DNA of 64,000 nt from Planctomycetota bacterium (lineage in GTDB: Bacteria; Planctomycetota; Planctomycetia; Isosphaerales; Isosphaeraceae), in assembly GCA_021791715.1 (NCBI GenBank), contig JAJYWB010000016.1, forward strand, positions 1 to 64,000, written 5' to 3'. Both the position numbers and the translations under genes were made by a program. Positions 26,033-34,774 of the stretch are shown here, in pieces (position 1 is the first letter of the stretch; every line of letters begins with the position of its first letter). The notes beneath the pieces were generated by a model that saw only the letters and a list, made by a program, of their open reading frames with translations, searched no databases and was not told the DNA's origin.

Positions 26033-27484
26033 ATGGACGTCAGACGGACGGGGATCATTCTTAAACCGACGAACTCGCGCGTCGTCATTCGACCGTTCGA
26101 GATCGCCGATACGACGCGAGTCGAACGGATCATCGCGCGCGTCTCCTCGCTTTGCGATCAAGAAGTCGAGCGGTTGCTTGAAAACGTGATGCGCGAGTTC
26201 CGCGAACGCCATCAACGAACGCGTGAATTTTTCTTACATCGATTTGAACAGGTACGGAAACACCTTTTAACCGATCAGCCCGTCGGCGAGGCTCGCAAGC
26301 TGTTGATCGGATCGTACTTCACCCAGGAGTACGCGCTCGAATCGGCTGCGCTTTTCAATCCCGCGTTGGTGTGGCACCCCGATCAATCGGGCCTTCCCCA
26401 GGGTTCGAGCCGGTTCATCGTCAGCCTTCGCGCCACGGGCGAAGGGCATATCTCGTCGATCACTTTCCGATCGGGGGTGATCGACGACGACAACCAGATC
26501 ACGATGGACGAGCCGACGCCGTTCGTCGAGGCGCCCGATCTTGTTCCCAACGCCTTGTATGAGAAATCGTTGTTTTATCGCAAGCTCACCGAACTTGGAA
26601 TCAACGGAACGCTGACCGATCAAGTGATTGGAGCGCTTGGGGAACGTTTCACGCTCGACGATCTTGAGAATACTTTGGGCAATGTGGCGCGACACAACCG
26701 CGACCGAAGGCGCGAGTTCGAGCCGATCGCGCACACGATGCTCGTCCTGGCCAAGGCGAATTACGAGATTCGCTTCGCTCCAGGGCTCGACGTTTCGGAA
26801 CGGATCATCTTCCCGTCGTCCCCCACCGAAACGAACGGCATCGAAGACGCGCGCTTCGTGCGTTTCACCCACGACGACGGTCGAACGTGCTATTACGCCA
26901 CATACACAGCGTACGACGGCCGAGTGACGCTGCCTCAAATGCTCGAAACCGAAGATTTCCTTCACTTCAAAGTCGGCACGCTCAACGGCCCCGAGGTTCG
27001 CAACAAGGGCTTCGCGCTCTTCCCCCGCATGATCGGCGGACAGTACGCGATGCTTTCAAGACAAGATAATGAAAATATCTATATTATGTATTCCGATATG
27101 CCGCATTTCTGGTACACCAAAGAACTGATCGCCAAGCCTACATATTCTTGGGAATTTGTGCAATTGGGGAATTGCGGTTCGCCGATCGAAACCGAGGCGG
27201 GCTGGCTCGTGTTGACCCACGGGGTGGGGCCGATGCGCAAATACGCGTTGGGAGCGTTCCTGCTCGATCGCGACGACCCCGCGCGGGTGATCGGCCGGCT
27301 CGAAACGCCGCTCCTCGAACCGAACGCGAACGAACGCGAGGGTTACGTTCCCAACGTCGTTTACAGTTGCGGCGCGCTCCCTCACGGTCGCGATCTCGTC
27401 ATCCCCTACGCGATGTCCGATTACGCCAGCACTTTCGCCACCGTGCCGATCGACGACGTGCTCAACGCGATGAAAAAATTATAA
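26033..27484 (+). CDS. GH130-family glycosidase/phosphorylase (N-terminally extended)
   Basis: The start is taken at ATG 26033 (483 residues). A GTG at 25982 is open further upstream but lacks a binding site. The first 140 residues are a mainly helical extension (RVERIIARVSSLCDQEVERL...). The five-bladed propeller follows, with the family hallmark GIEDARFV around residue 260 (catalytic Asp), YYATYTAYDG, and the closing GYVPNVVYSCGALPHG. GH130 enzymes phosphorolyse or hydrolyse beta-mannosidic bonds; the extended group is often linked to beta-1,2-mannose substrates. It is 60 bp after the GT4 fusion on the same strand and convergent with a second GH130 gene whose stop is 8 bp away. Specificity is not decidable by eye. 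Confidence 0.85.
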   Translation: MDVRRTGIILKPTNSRVVIRPFEIADTTRVERIIARVSSLCDQEVERLLENVMREFRERHQRTREFFLHRFEQVRKHLLTDQPVGEARKLLIGSYFTQEYALESAALFNPALVWHPDQSGLPQGSSRFIVSLRATGEGHISSITFRSGVIDDDNQITMDEPTPFVEAPDLVPNALYEKSLFYRKLTELGINGTLTDQVIGALGERFTLDDLENTLGNVARHNRDRRREFEPIAHTMLVLAKANYEIRFAPGLDVSERIIFPSSPTETNGIEDARFVRFTHDDGRTCYYATYTAYDGRVTLPQMLETEDFLHFKVGTLNGPEVRNKGFALFPRMIGGQYAMLSRQDNENIYIMYSDMPHFWYTKELIAKPTYSWEFVQLGNCGSPIETEAGWLVLTHGVGPMRKYALGAFLLDRDDPARVIGRLETPLLEPNANEREGYVPNVVYSCGALPHGRDLVIPYAMSDYASTFATVPIDDVLNAMKKL

Positions 27485-27492
27485 GTTATTTC

Positions 27493-28560
27493 TTAAATAT
27501 CGATCAGCGAATTCAAGATCTCGCTCAGCGAGAAGCTCGCGACCGCGACGTACGCGTCGGCCGCTCCGTAATACACGAGCAATTCATCCCCGGCGAGCGC
27601 GGTTCCCGTCGGAAAGACGACGTTGGGAACAAAACCCTCGACCTCGAAATCGGCCTCGGGAACGAGGAACGGCTCGCTCGAATGTTTGAGAACGCGCGCG
27701 GGATCGTCGGCATCGAGCAGGATCGCCGCGCCGTGATAAGCTCCGACCTCGCCGGGTCGGCTCGGACGTATGTTTCCATGATAAATCTCGAGCCAACCGT
27801 CGGCGACGCGAAACGGCGGCGCTCCCGCCCCGGCGCGACCGCGACGGCCCTCGCGATCTGGAATGATTAAAGGTTCATGCGAACCCCAGTGGATCAGATC
27901 GGGAGATCGCGCGATCCACGGCTCGGGACGCGTGAACGCGGTTCCGCACACGGGCCGGTGAATCGCCGCGTAGCTCCCGCCGATTTTCTCGGGGAATAAC
28001 GTCACATCCTTGTTGTCGGTGCAAAACACGACTCCGTGCCGCTCGAACGAGCGAAAATCACGCGTCGAGGCCAAAGCCGTCGCGGGGCCGTGACGCGATA
28101 CGCATACATATGTTATATAGTAACGATCATTAATGAACGTAATTCGCGGGTCCTCGACGCCGAATTCTTCGAGTTTGTTCTCGGGGCGAAAAACGTCGTC
28201 GGTGATCGAGCGGACCTCGCGACCGTCGCCGCAGCGAACGACTCTCAGATGCGAAACGAAAGTGAGTCGGACGATCCCGTCCGATTTGCGTCGAACGACG
28301 CGGGGATCGATGAATTCAAGCTCGTCCTCGGCGACCCAATCGACCGTCGTCGCGCCCGAATCGGGGTCGAACCGCGGCAGGCCGACGTGTCCTTTTCGCG
28401 TTCCGAGGGGTCGCTCGGCGATCCGAACCAAAAGCACGATTTCTTCGCCGCATCGAACCGCTCCCGGATTGAACGCTCCGACGACCTCGAAATCTTCGCG
28501 CGACGGAACGAAATCCTCGGGCCTCAACAACAACCGCGTTGAAAGCCGGCGAACGCTCAT
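27493..28560 (-). CDS. GH130-family beta-mannoside phosphorylase/hydrolase
   Basis: This is 355 residues from the ATG at 28560 (AGGAG 8 bases upstream; a TTG two codons earlier is less likely). The propeller motifs are clear: VGAFNPGAVRCGEEIVLLVR at blade one, FGVEDPRITFI with the catalytic Asp, GSYAAIHRPVCG for the phosphate or substrate side, and the closing EGFVPNVVFPTG. It differs from the 26033 gene in lacking the N-terminal extension and is closer to the canonical 330-residue size. Convergent arrangement with the other GH130 gene and the GT4 fusion marks a small mannoside synthesis/turnover locus. Its own ribosome-binding site follows the big ATPase gene by 68 bp. Confidence 0.88.
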   Translation of the reverse strand: MSVRRLSTRLLLRPEDFVPSREDFEVVGAFNPGAVRCGEEIVLLVRIAERPLGTRKGHVGLPRFDPDSGATTVDWVAEDELEFIDPRVVRRKSDGIVRLTFVSHLRVVRCGDGREVRSITDDVFRPENKLEEFGVEDPRITFINDRYYITYVCVSRHGPATALASTRDFRSFERHGVVFCTDNKDVTLFPEKIGGSYAAIHRPVCGTAFTRPEPWIARSPDLIHWGSHEPLIIPDREGRRGRAGAGAPPFRVADGWLEIYHGNIRPSRPGEVGAYHGAAILLDADDPARVLKHSSEPFLVPEADFEVEGFVPNVVFPTGTALAGDELLVYYGAADAYVAVASFSLSEILNSLIDI

Positions 28561-28628
28561 GCACAAATCTCCTTGAATAATCGATTGAATGAATATCTAT
28601 AATATTGGATTGTTCAAACCGTTGAAAA

Positions 28629-31600
28629 TTAAATATGAGAGGCGTTTGCTTTTTTTCCGGCGATTCTTTCTCTGCACGCGCGCGCTTTGGCGGCGATCTC
28701 GTCGCCTTCAAGCGGATTATCGCGATGCAGGCTGAGGCAATTCGGCACGAACACCTTAACCGGCTCGCGCAAATTCAATTCGGCGTTGTGGACGCGAAAC
28801 GTTCCCGGAGTGAGCCGCGAAACGTCGCCTCCAGAACCCCCTTTTTGGCGGATCAGTTCGTCGACCGCGTCGATCGCCGCGGGAGAATTCAGCCTGCCGT
28901 AGTAATGCGTCGCGCAGTTCGAGACGATGCGATTATCGATATCTTTGGGATTCTGGGTTGCGAATATCACCCCAAGATGATATTTGCGCGCCTGAGCCGC
29001 GAGTCGAGCGAGGCTTTCCTTGCACATCGAAGCCGATTGCGACGGAGCGAAATCTTTCGCCTCGTCGACGATCAAAAGCCCGCGCAGCGATCTTCCAGGG
29101 GCGGGATGTTTTTTGATCCAGCCGAAAAGAGTCATCGCGAGCTGATTAATAAACACTTGCTTCGAATCCAGGCTCGCCAATCCTTCAAGGTTCACGACCG
29201 AGATTCGAGTTTTCTCAAACCCGCCGTCGTCGCCGAAGAGAATCGCGGGATCGAGAGGCGCTCCACTCGATCGCAGCATCGGATTCGTTTCCCGCTGACT
29301 CTTGATCGAATCGGCCATCGTTTTGGCCAATTTCCCCTCGTCGGAGAGACCGAGCCCGACGTCGGCGGGGAGATCGTCGAGCAGCTCGATCAATCGATCG
29401 AGCGAGTTCAACCCCTGGCTCGACAGTCGTCGCAGGGCTTTCGAAAGAATCGCCTTCTTGCGATCGATCGTCACCCCTTTGCCCGCCGCGACGATCGGTT
29501 CCAGCGATTCCCGAGCCATCGAGATCATCGTCTCGATCTCGTCGCCGTCGTCTCCCGCGGCCGAAAAATCGGGGAGAGGCTCGAACGAAAGCGGATTCCC
29601 CGTTTCTCGCCCGGGTGTCCAAACGACGACGTCCGTCCGATCGTGATAACCCGCCGCGCGTTCCTCGTCGCCTTCGATCCAACCCTCGGGACGAACGGGA
29701 CGCCGTTCGTCGAGCGAAGACATGTCGTTCGCCGCGTCGATCACGATCGAAGGAACCCCCGCGATCGCCGACTGCTCGACGATCCGCCGCAATAAAACCG
29801 ATTTCCCCGACCCCGCTCCCGCAACCACAAAAACATGTTTTTCGAGTAATTTAATGCTTCCATACAAAGGCTCTTCGGGCTTACCCGCGATGATCTTTAA
29901 ACCAAAGCATATTTCGGGCGGTGAAGTCGACGCGATTCGGGATTGCGAAGCGGGCGTTTCGTGCGAGCCGTTCATCGGAACGATCGGATTCTGTCGTTGC
30001 GTTTCCACGGCTCCCGGCGCCGAATCGATAACCGAACCGATCGAGCGATCGGCCGGGGACGGCTGCGCGATCGAGGATGTGGGAGCGTGCTCGATCGGAC
30101 TTGCGGGCGAGTGATCATATGAAACCTCGGTCGCCTTCTCGGTCGAAGACGCCCGCGTTTTATCAGACAAAGCTTCGGGCTCTTTCTCGGTTAAATCGGC
30201 GGGCTCTTTCTCGGTTATAGCCTCGGGCTCTTTCTCGTTTAAATCGGCGGGCGACGATTTCGGAGTCGATTCGGCGACATGATCGAATAATTGAGGCGTC
30301 GATGCCTGTTCGCCGATCCGTACCGAAACCTCGGCGTTCGCGTGCGAGATCGTCGTAACCGAATCGACCGAGCCGGACGAATCGATCGCCTTTGAACTCG
30401 ATCGAACCGATTCCGAATCGCTTATCGGTTTGACGTCGCTCGTCGAACCGCTCGTTCCAGCCTCCTCTCCGGTAACGAGCGGCGAGGGAACCGCGGCACG
30501 AATGAGCTTGAGCCCGGAAAGGGGCTTGCGCAACCTGAGCCAAGAAACGAATTCGGGATCATTCATTTGCTTGAGCTTGGAGATCGCGAACAGCGAGCGT
30601 ATTTCGTCTTCGCTCGGCTCGATAAATACGCCCCCCTCCGAAAGAAAATGATCGACGAGCTTTTTGGTTTCCGCGCCTCCCGGAATCGGCCCCGTGCGGA
30701 CGATCGCGAGCCTGCGAAACGGCAGCGCCGCGTCGATCCCCGCCTGGGTCGTCGCTTTTTTGAGTCGATTCTGAAAAGCCCTCGCGTTGTTCCATTGTAA
30801 AAAACGTACCGAGAAATGTTCCTCTCTTTCATTTTCATCCAAATGAATGATTCGAAGTCTGGCGTGAAGCGGCGGAACGTCGGCGCCTTTTTTAATGTAA
30901 GGGTCCACCTGAACGCCGAGATTCCCGGGAAGATCAATTTCTTGAACAAGACAAACGAGCGCATCTTGAATCAACGGTGCGAGCCGTTCGTCGTCGCACT
31001 TTTCCTCGAGCAAGAAATCGACTTCCGCCTGACGAACTTGAACCTGGAAAAGCTCGTCGAGCCGCGCGTGCGCCGGGAGCGATCGATCGACGGGACCCGT
31101 TTTCGGTTTTGGCCTGTCGTCGAACGATTCCACCTCGAAAACGAAACCTTCGGTGAGCCATTGATCGCGCCAACGCTCACAAAGTTGAAAAATCTCGCGG
31201 GGAGTGTTCGCCTTCAACTCCGCGATCGCCGCGGGTTTGAAAGGCCATGTCGGATAAGGCGGCGTGAAATCCAACCTTGAAAACGCGATTGCGAGACGAT
31301 TGCTTATCAATCGCTCGACGACCTTGTCCGCGGACGAAGGGGAGTCGAGCTTCCTCGGCGCATGGAATCGATCGAGAAACGCCCGCGGTATCGTCGTCCT
31401 CAATATTTCCCACGTTGATTCAATACATGTGATAACACTTAGGGTGTTGAATGTTTGATCGCGGAGCGATCCGAGACCTCCGCCGATTTGATGGATGATC
31501 GACGCGGAGGCGACCGCCTGCTCGCCGTTTCGTTTGATCCTGGCGTCGACGTTGTACTGGGTGACGATCGCGTCGAGCTGATCGAACGCCAAAACGACGG

Positions 31601-32315
31601 GCCCGCGCAGGCTCGAAAGCCACGACAACCCCCGCACGATCTCGATCGGAGGTTTCGATCGTTTCGAGAAGCCGAACGCGATCCGTTCCGATTCCTCAAT
31701 CTCGCGCCCTTGCAGCCAGGTGAACCCGATCCCGCGGATCTCAAAATTCCAATGATTCAAACAAATCATCGCTCTAAGCACATCATGGTATACAACCGTG
31801 TTGACTCGATCGTAGGTCGAGAGCGTCTGCACGATTTTATTGAGATCTTTCGCCAAGAGATCGGCGGGTCGGTTTTTGAGGATCTCGAGAATCTCGGCCG
31901 AATCCCGATTCTTGGGCCGCATTCGATCGATAATCGCATTAAGAATTTTATCAAGCTGTGTATCGTTATTAAGGACGGGTTGTTGTATGGAGTGAACATA
32001 CGATTGTAAAACGAGATCCCAAAAATCACGGACGTCGGTCATATCGACGAGAACGAAAGTCGCTTCGCGTTCGGTCGTCGAGGCGCGAAAGCTCGAGAGC
32101 AAATGCGTTTTGCCTGCTCCTCCTCGTCCCGTGACGACCCAGCCGGTCGGGTTTCGGGTCGCGTCTTGATTTCGCATCGCGTCGAGTTCGGCTTCAAACT
32201 GAACTCGCGTGGCGCGGTGGAGTTCGGGCGTGTCGTAGGGAGAATCCTCCCACACGCTCGACAATTGCAGCACCCAATCGAAATCCATCGCGCGGGCGAG
32301 GGCGAGTTCGTTCAC
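28629..32315 (-). CDS. double NTPase: ORC/STAND-like AAA ATPase plus HerA-type ATPase
   Basis: This 1228-residue protein starts at a GTG that overlaps the upstream stop in GTGA form (32312-32315), with GGGAGAA 10 bases ahead. Residues about 55-400 are an AAA/STAND-like ATPase: Walker A GRGGAGKT (63-70), Walker B VVLAFDQLD (near 240-248). Residues about 560-790 are a charged, low-complexity linker with imperfect EKEPEA repeats. Residues about 800-1200 are a HerA/FtsK-like ATPase (DUF87 type): Walker A GAGSGKS near 832, Walker B LLIVDEAKDF near 1083, then FATQNPKDIDNRIVSNC. HerA-type motors move on DNA as hexamers and are common in phage defence and DNA repair. The pair with a winged-helix protein suggests a DNA-sensing or DNA-translocating system. 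I do not know a named system with exactly this arrangement. Confidence 0.85.
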   Translation of the reverse strand: MNELALARAMDFDWVLQLSSVWEDSPYDTPELHRATRVQFEAELDAMRNQDATRNPTGWVVTGRGGAGKTHLLSSFRASTTEREATFVLVDMTDVRDFWDLVLQSYVHSIQQPVLNNDTQLDKILNAIIDRMRPKNRDSAEILEILKNRPADLLAKDLNKIVQTLSTYDRVNTVVYHDVLRAMICLNHWNFEIRGIGFTWLQGREIEESERIAFGFSKRSKPPIEIVRGLSWLSSLRGPVVLAFDQLDAIVTQYNVDARIKRNGEQAVASASIIHQIGGGLGSLRDQTFNTLSVITCIESTWEILRTTIPRAFLDRFHAPRKLDSPSSADKVVERLISNRLAIAFSRLDFTPPYPTWPFKPAAIAELKANTPREIFQLCERWRDQWLTEGFVFEVESFDDRPKPKTGPVDRSLPAHARLDELFQVQVRQAEVDFLLEEKCDDERLAPLIQDALVCLVQEIDLPGNLGVQVDPYIKKGADVPPLHARLRIIHLDENEREEHFSVRFLQWNNARAFQNRLKKATTQAGIDAALPFRRLAIVRTGPIPGGAETKKLVDHFLSEGGVFIEPSEDEIRSLFAISKLKQMNDPEFVSWLRLRKPLSGLKLIRAAVPSPLVTGEEAGTSGSTSDVKPISDSESVRSSSKAIDSSGSVDSVTTISHANAEVSVRIGEQASTPQLFDHVAESTPKSSPADLNEKEPEAITEKEPADLTEKEPEALSDKTRASSTEKATEVSYDHSPASPIEHAPTSSIAQPSPADRSIGSVIDSAPGAVETQRQNPIVPMNGSHETPASQSRIASTSPPEICFGLKIIAGKPEEPLYGSIKLLEKHVFVVAGAGSGKSVLLRRIVEQSAIAGVPSIVIDAANDMSSLDERRPVRPEGWIEGDEERAAGYHDRTDVVVWTPGRETGNPLSFEPLPDFSAAGDDGDEIETMISMARESLEPIVAAGKGVTIDRKKAILSKALRRLSSQGLNSLDRLIELLDDLPADVGLGLSDEGKLAKTMADSIKSQRETNPMLRSSGAPLDPAILFGDDGGFEKTRISVVNLEGLASLDSKQVFINQLAMTLFGWIKKHPAPGRSLRGLLIVDEAKDFAPSQSASMCKESLARLAAQARKYHLGVIFATQNPKDIDNRIVSNCATHYYGRLNSPAAIDAVDELIRQKGGSGGDVSRLTPGTFRVHNAELNLREPVKVFVPNCLSLHRDNPLEGDEIAAKARACRERIAGKKANASHI

Positions 32316-33067
32316 GACGATCGTTCTCCCAGATAGACGATATGGCGAACGTGCCCCGACGGAACGTAAAGCGCCGCGGTCCGATCGTCGTCGCCGATCT
32401 CCAGCGGATTTTCGAGCGGATAAAGCGCGACCCTCCCCTTGTCGGCCATATCGATCAAGGCGCGATCGAGTTCGTCGCGATCGATCGCGGGAATCTCGCG
32501 TCTCAAATCGGCGAGGCGTACCCGTATGTTTTGTTGATTGTGTGTGATGCGGTGATACGCGTCTTCGATCAGACGGGGGATATCGATCGAATCATGAATG
32601 AACTCGACCGGCTCACGATCGTTCGATTTCACGTCGATCGTCTTCGTCGGTTGATCGCCGAACGATTCGTCAAAACGGGACCGATGAGATTCGTTAACGA
32701 TAGTATTTTGATACGATTTTCCGGAGATAAACTCGCCGAGCGTCGCTCCGTTGGCTTCGAGATGCCTCTCGATTTTCCTCAGCAACCGTTCGAGCGTATT
32801 GACCGTGTTCGCTCGCGGCGGAAAGGAAACCTGGAAGCTGCGTGTCAGTAGCTCCCAGCCCGAATCGGTCAGGGCGATGTACATCGCGAGAGTGTTTTTG
32901 GGAGGCTTTTTACGTTTCGAAGTTTCGATCAACCCCGCCGCGACGAGTCGGTCGCGAACTCCCTTCTCGAGCCTCGGTCTGAAATCGGGGTTGAATTCGC
33001 CCCCGTCGTCCGAGATCGCGAGCCGCCATAAAATCAAATAATCCATCGGCTTGATTATTTCAGACAT
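32312..33067 (-). CDS. winged-helix protein paired with the double NTPase
   Basis: This is 251 residues from the ATG at 33067, chosen for AAGGA 7 bases upstream; the frame is open 29 codons further. Residues about 5-85 look like a winged helix (MDYLILWRLAI, RDRLVAAGLIE, then LALTDSGWELL-type wing). The middle is polar and probably flexible. Residues about 165-240 look like a second winged helix (RVRLADLRREI, ELDRALIDMADKGRVALYP). No nuclease or other catalytic motif is seen. The stop overlaps the ATPase start by 4 bp, so the two are co-translated. A DNA-binding adaptor or loader for the HerA-type motor is the simplest inference. Confidence 0.75.
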   Translation of the reverse strand: MSEIIKPMDYLILWRLAISDDGGEFNPDFRPRLEKGVRDRLVAAGLIETSKRKKPPKNTLAMYIALTDSGWELLTRSFQVSFPPRANTVNTLERLLRKIERHLEANGATLGEFISGKSYQNTIVNESHRSRFDESFGDQPTKTIDVKSNDREPVEFIHDSIDIPRLIEDAYHRITHNQQNIRVRLADLRREIPAIDRDELDRALIDMADKGRVALYPLENPLEIGDDDRTAALYVPSGHVRHIVYLGERSS

Positions 33068-33177
33068 CGGCAATCCTTGAAGAGAAAGGACGATCGGATT
33101 CGGAACGGAGGCGCCTGGGGAAAACGTTACAGGGCTTGCGGAGAGCGAATTCATTCGCGACCGGGCGAACGTCTCGC

Positions 33178-33702
33178 TTACTTTCCGCTCTCCTTGCCGG
33201 GCTTGTCGACGATCGAGAAGATTTCGTCGTCGGCGAGCCCCGCCACCCGCTCGCCTTCGGCTTCTAAACGTTCGTAAGGGAGATCGCGGATCGATTCGAC
33301 GAGCTTCGGTCGCAGCGTGAACGAGAGCGTTCGTCCCGATTTTTTATCGCGGACGACGGTTTGAAGAGCCTCGACGGACGCCTCTTCGACCTTGAGATTG
33401 AGCTTCCCGGCGCTCGCCCCCGTCGCCGCCTGCAGACCGTCCGCCATGCACGAATACCGCACCTTCGCGGGACAACGATGAACGATCGAAATCGAGAAAT
33501 CATGCCGTTTAATCCCGAACTCCTTGAGAGAACGTTCGCCGATCCGGTAACCCGCGACGGCCCACGGCCCCGCCGAACCGTGGATTTCTCGAACCCGAGC
33601 CAGACATTCGTCAATCGCCGCTCGATCGGGAGAACCCGCGGCGATTAGCGCCGACGCGATCGCGACTGCGAACGCCGATCGTTTTACTCTCAATGTCGTC
33701 AT
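33178..33702 (-). CDS. exported FmdE-like domain protein
   Basis: This is 174 residues from ATG 33702 (AAGG about 10 bases upstream), beginning with a signal-peptide-like segment (KRSAFAVAIASALIAAGS). The domain that follows resembles FmdE (formylmethanofuran dehydrogenase operon subunit E): EIHGSAGPWAVAGYRIG, HRCPAKVRYSCMADGLQ and TGASAGKLNL, with His and Cys positions conserved for metal binding. The normal HGH motif is replaced by IHGSAG, and export is unusual for a family tied to C1 metabolism inside the cell. It is preceded by a DUF1080 gene on the same strand (gap about 64 bp). A periplasmic metal or redox role is only inference. Confidence 0.7.
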   Translation of the reverse strand: MTTLRVKRSAFAVAIASALIAAGSPDRAAIDECLARVREIHGSAGPWAVAGYRIGERSLKEFGIKRHDFSISIVHRCPAKVRYSCMADGLQAATGASAGKLNLKVEEASVEALQTVVRDKKSGRTLSFTLRPKLVESIRDLPYERLEAEGERVAGLADDEIFSIVDKPGKESGK

Positions 33703-33766
33703 ATGAGATACGCCTTGAAAATGATTGGGGCCGATCGTAACGAGCCGCCTAGAAGGTCGCATTTAA

Positions 33767-34438
33767 TCACAACGGTCGGACGCTCACTTCTTTATAGTAA
33801 ACGTGCGACTTTTCGCCGTAATCGTCGTGATTCTGCAGGCCGATGTATCCTTTTTCGGGGCGGGGTCCGCGCTCGGGCTCGTAATCCTTCTTGCGTTCGG
33901 GGATGACCGCGGTCGCGGGGTCGAAATCGTTCACCAAAACTCCGTTGATCATCACCTGAACACGTTTGCCCTTAAGCGTGATCTCCATCGTGTTCCACTC
34001 GCCGGGGGGCTTGACGGGTCTCGAATTCGCCTTCGAGAGCGAGTAGATCGCCCCGGTCGTGTGCCAATCGTCCTCGGAATCGCATATCTGAACTTCGTAG
34101 CCGTGATGCACCGCGAACCAGGGATCTTTGGGCTTATCGGCGATGGCGACATAAACCCCGGCGTTCGAAGATTTGGTCGCCGTTTTATACACGACCTTGA
34201 TCACGCAATCGCCGAACTTTTCCTTGGTGTACCAAAGGAGTCCCATTCCCCCCTCGGTTCGAATGATTCCATCTTCGACGATCATCTTGCCGGGACCGAC
34301 GTGTTCCCACCCTTCGAGCGATTTGCCGTCGAACAGCGATCGCCACGCCGAAGACTTCGCGTCCTTGTCGTCGCGAGCCCACGCCGCGGCGACGAGCGTC
34401 GCCGAAACGACGACTCCAAGCGCCAGAATGTTCTTCAT
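33767..34438 (-). CDS. DUF1080 (3-keto-disaccharide hydrolase family) secreted protein
   Basis: This is 223 residues from ATG 34438 (GAGG upstream). Signal peptide MKNILALGVVVSATLVAAAWA. The DUF1080 concanavalin-like fold is shown by SLFDGKSLEGWEHVG at the start, EFGDCVIKVVYKT-type strand, NAGVYVAI, HHGYEVQICD, TTGAIY and PPGEWNTMEIT, and the final GYIGLQNHDD. Family members hydrolyse 3-keto-glycosides or bind glycans and are highly multiplied in planctomycetes. A second family member lies at 61521. The promoter is probably shared with the divergent DUF1549 gene. Confidence 0.9.
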   Translation of the reverse strand: MKNILALGVVVSATLVAAAWARDDKDAKSSAWRSLFDGKSLEGWEHVGPGKMIVEDGIIRTEGGMGLLWYTKEKFGDCVIKVVYKTATKSSNAGVYVAIADKPKDPWFAVHHGYEVQICDSEDDWHTTGAIYSLSKANSRPVKPPGEWNTMEITLKGKRVQVMINGVLVNDFDPATAVIPERKKDYEPERGPRPEKGYIGLQNHDDYGEKSHVYYKEVSVRPL

Positions 34439-34774
34439 TGGATCGTCCCTCAACGTAAGTAGCTCGATCGATCAAAGCTCAATTCAATACCGCTTTCTCG
34501 GCTCGGTCAAGAAGCGAACGACGACGACCTCGTTGAAAATCCACATAAAAACATTCAAGTGTAGGATGAAATCCAAGAGATCGCTCGGCGCGTCGGTCGA
34601 TTCTCTCCGATATCGATCGAACCGATTCGATCGCGATCGCGCCGGCGACGAGAATAAAACGGTCCGCGACCGTCGCCGATTCGCGCGATTACCATCTTCA
34701 TTTCCCGATCGCACGCGGTTATACTGCGTTTAACCTTTGTTCAAAATAGGGCGAAGGAGCTTGGGGAGGATCGC
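34439..34774. other. 336-bp divergent promoter region
   Basis: This separates the DUF1080 gene (minus) from the second DUF1549 gene (plus) and should contain both promoters. It has alternating GC-rich and AT-rich stretches. No open frame with protein character and no RNA gene were found. Confidence 0.5.

Noticed and set aside
28635-29795. 386-residue plus-strand frame opposite the HerA-like domain
   Set aside because: It mirrors the well-supported minus-strand ATPase with Walker motifs; antisense shadow of GC-biased codons.
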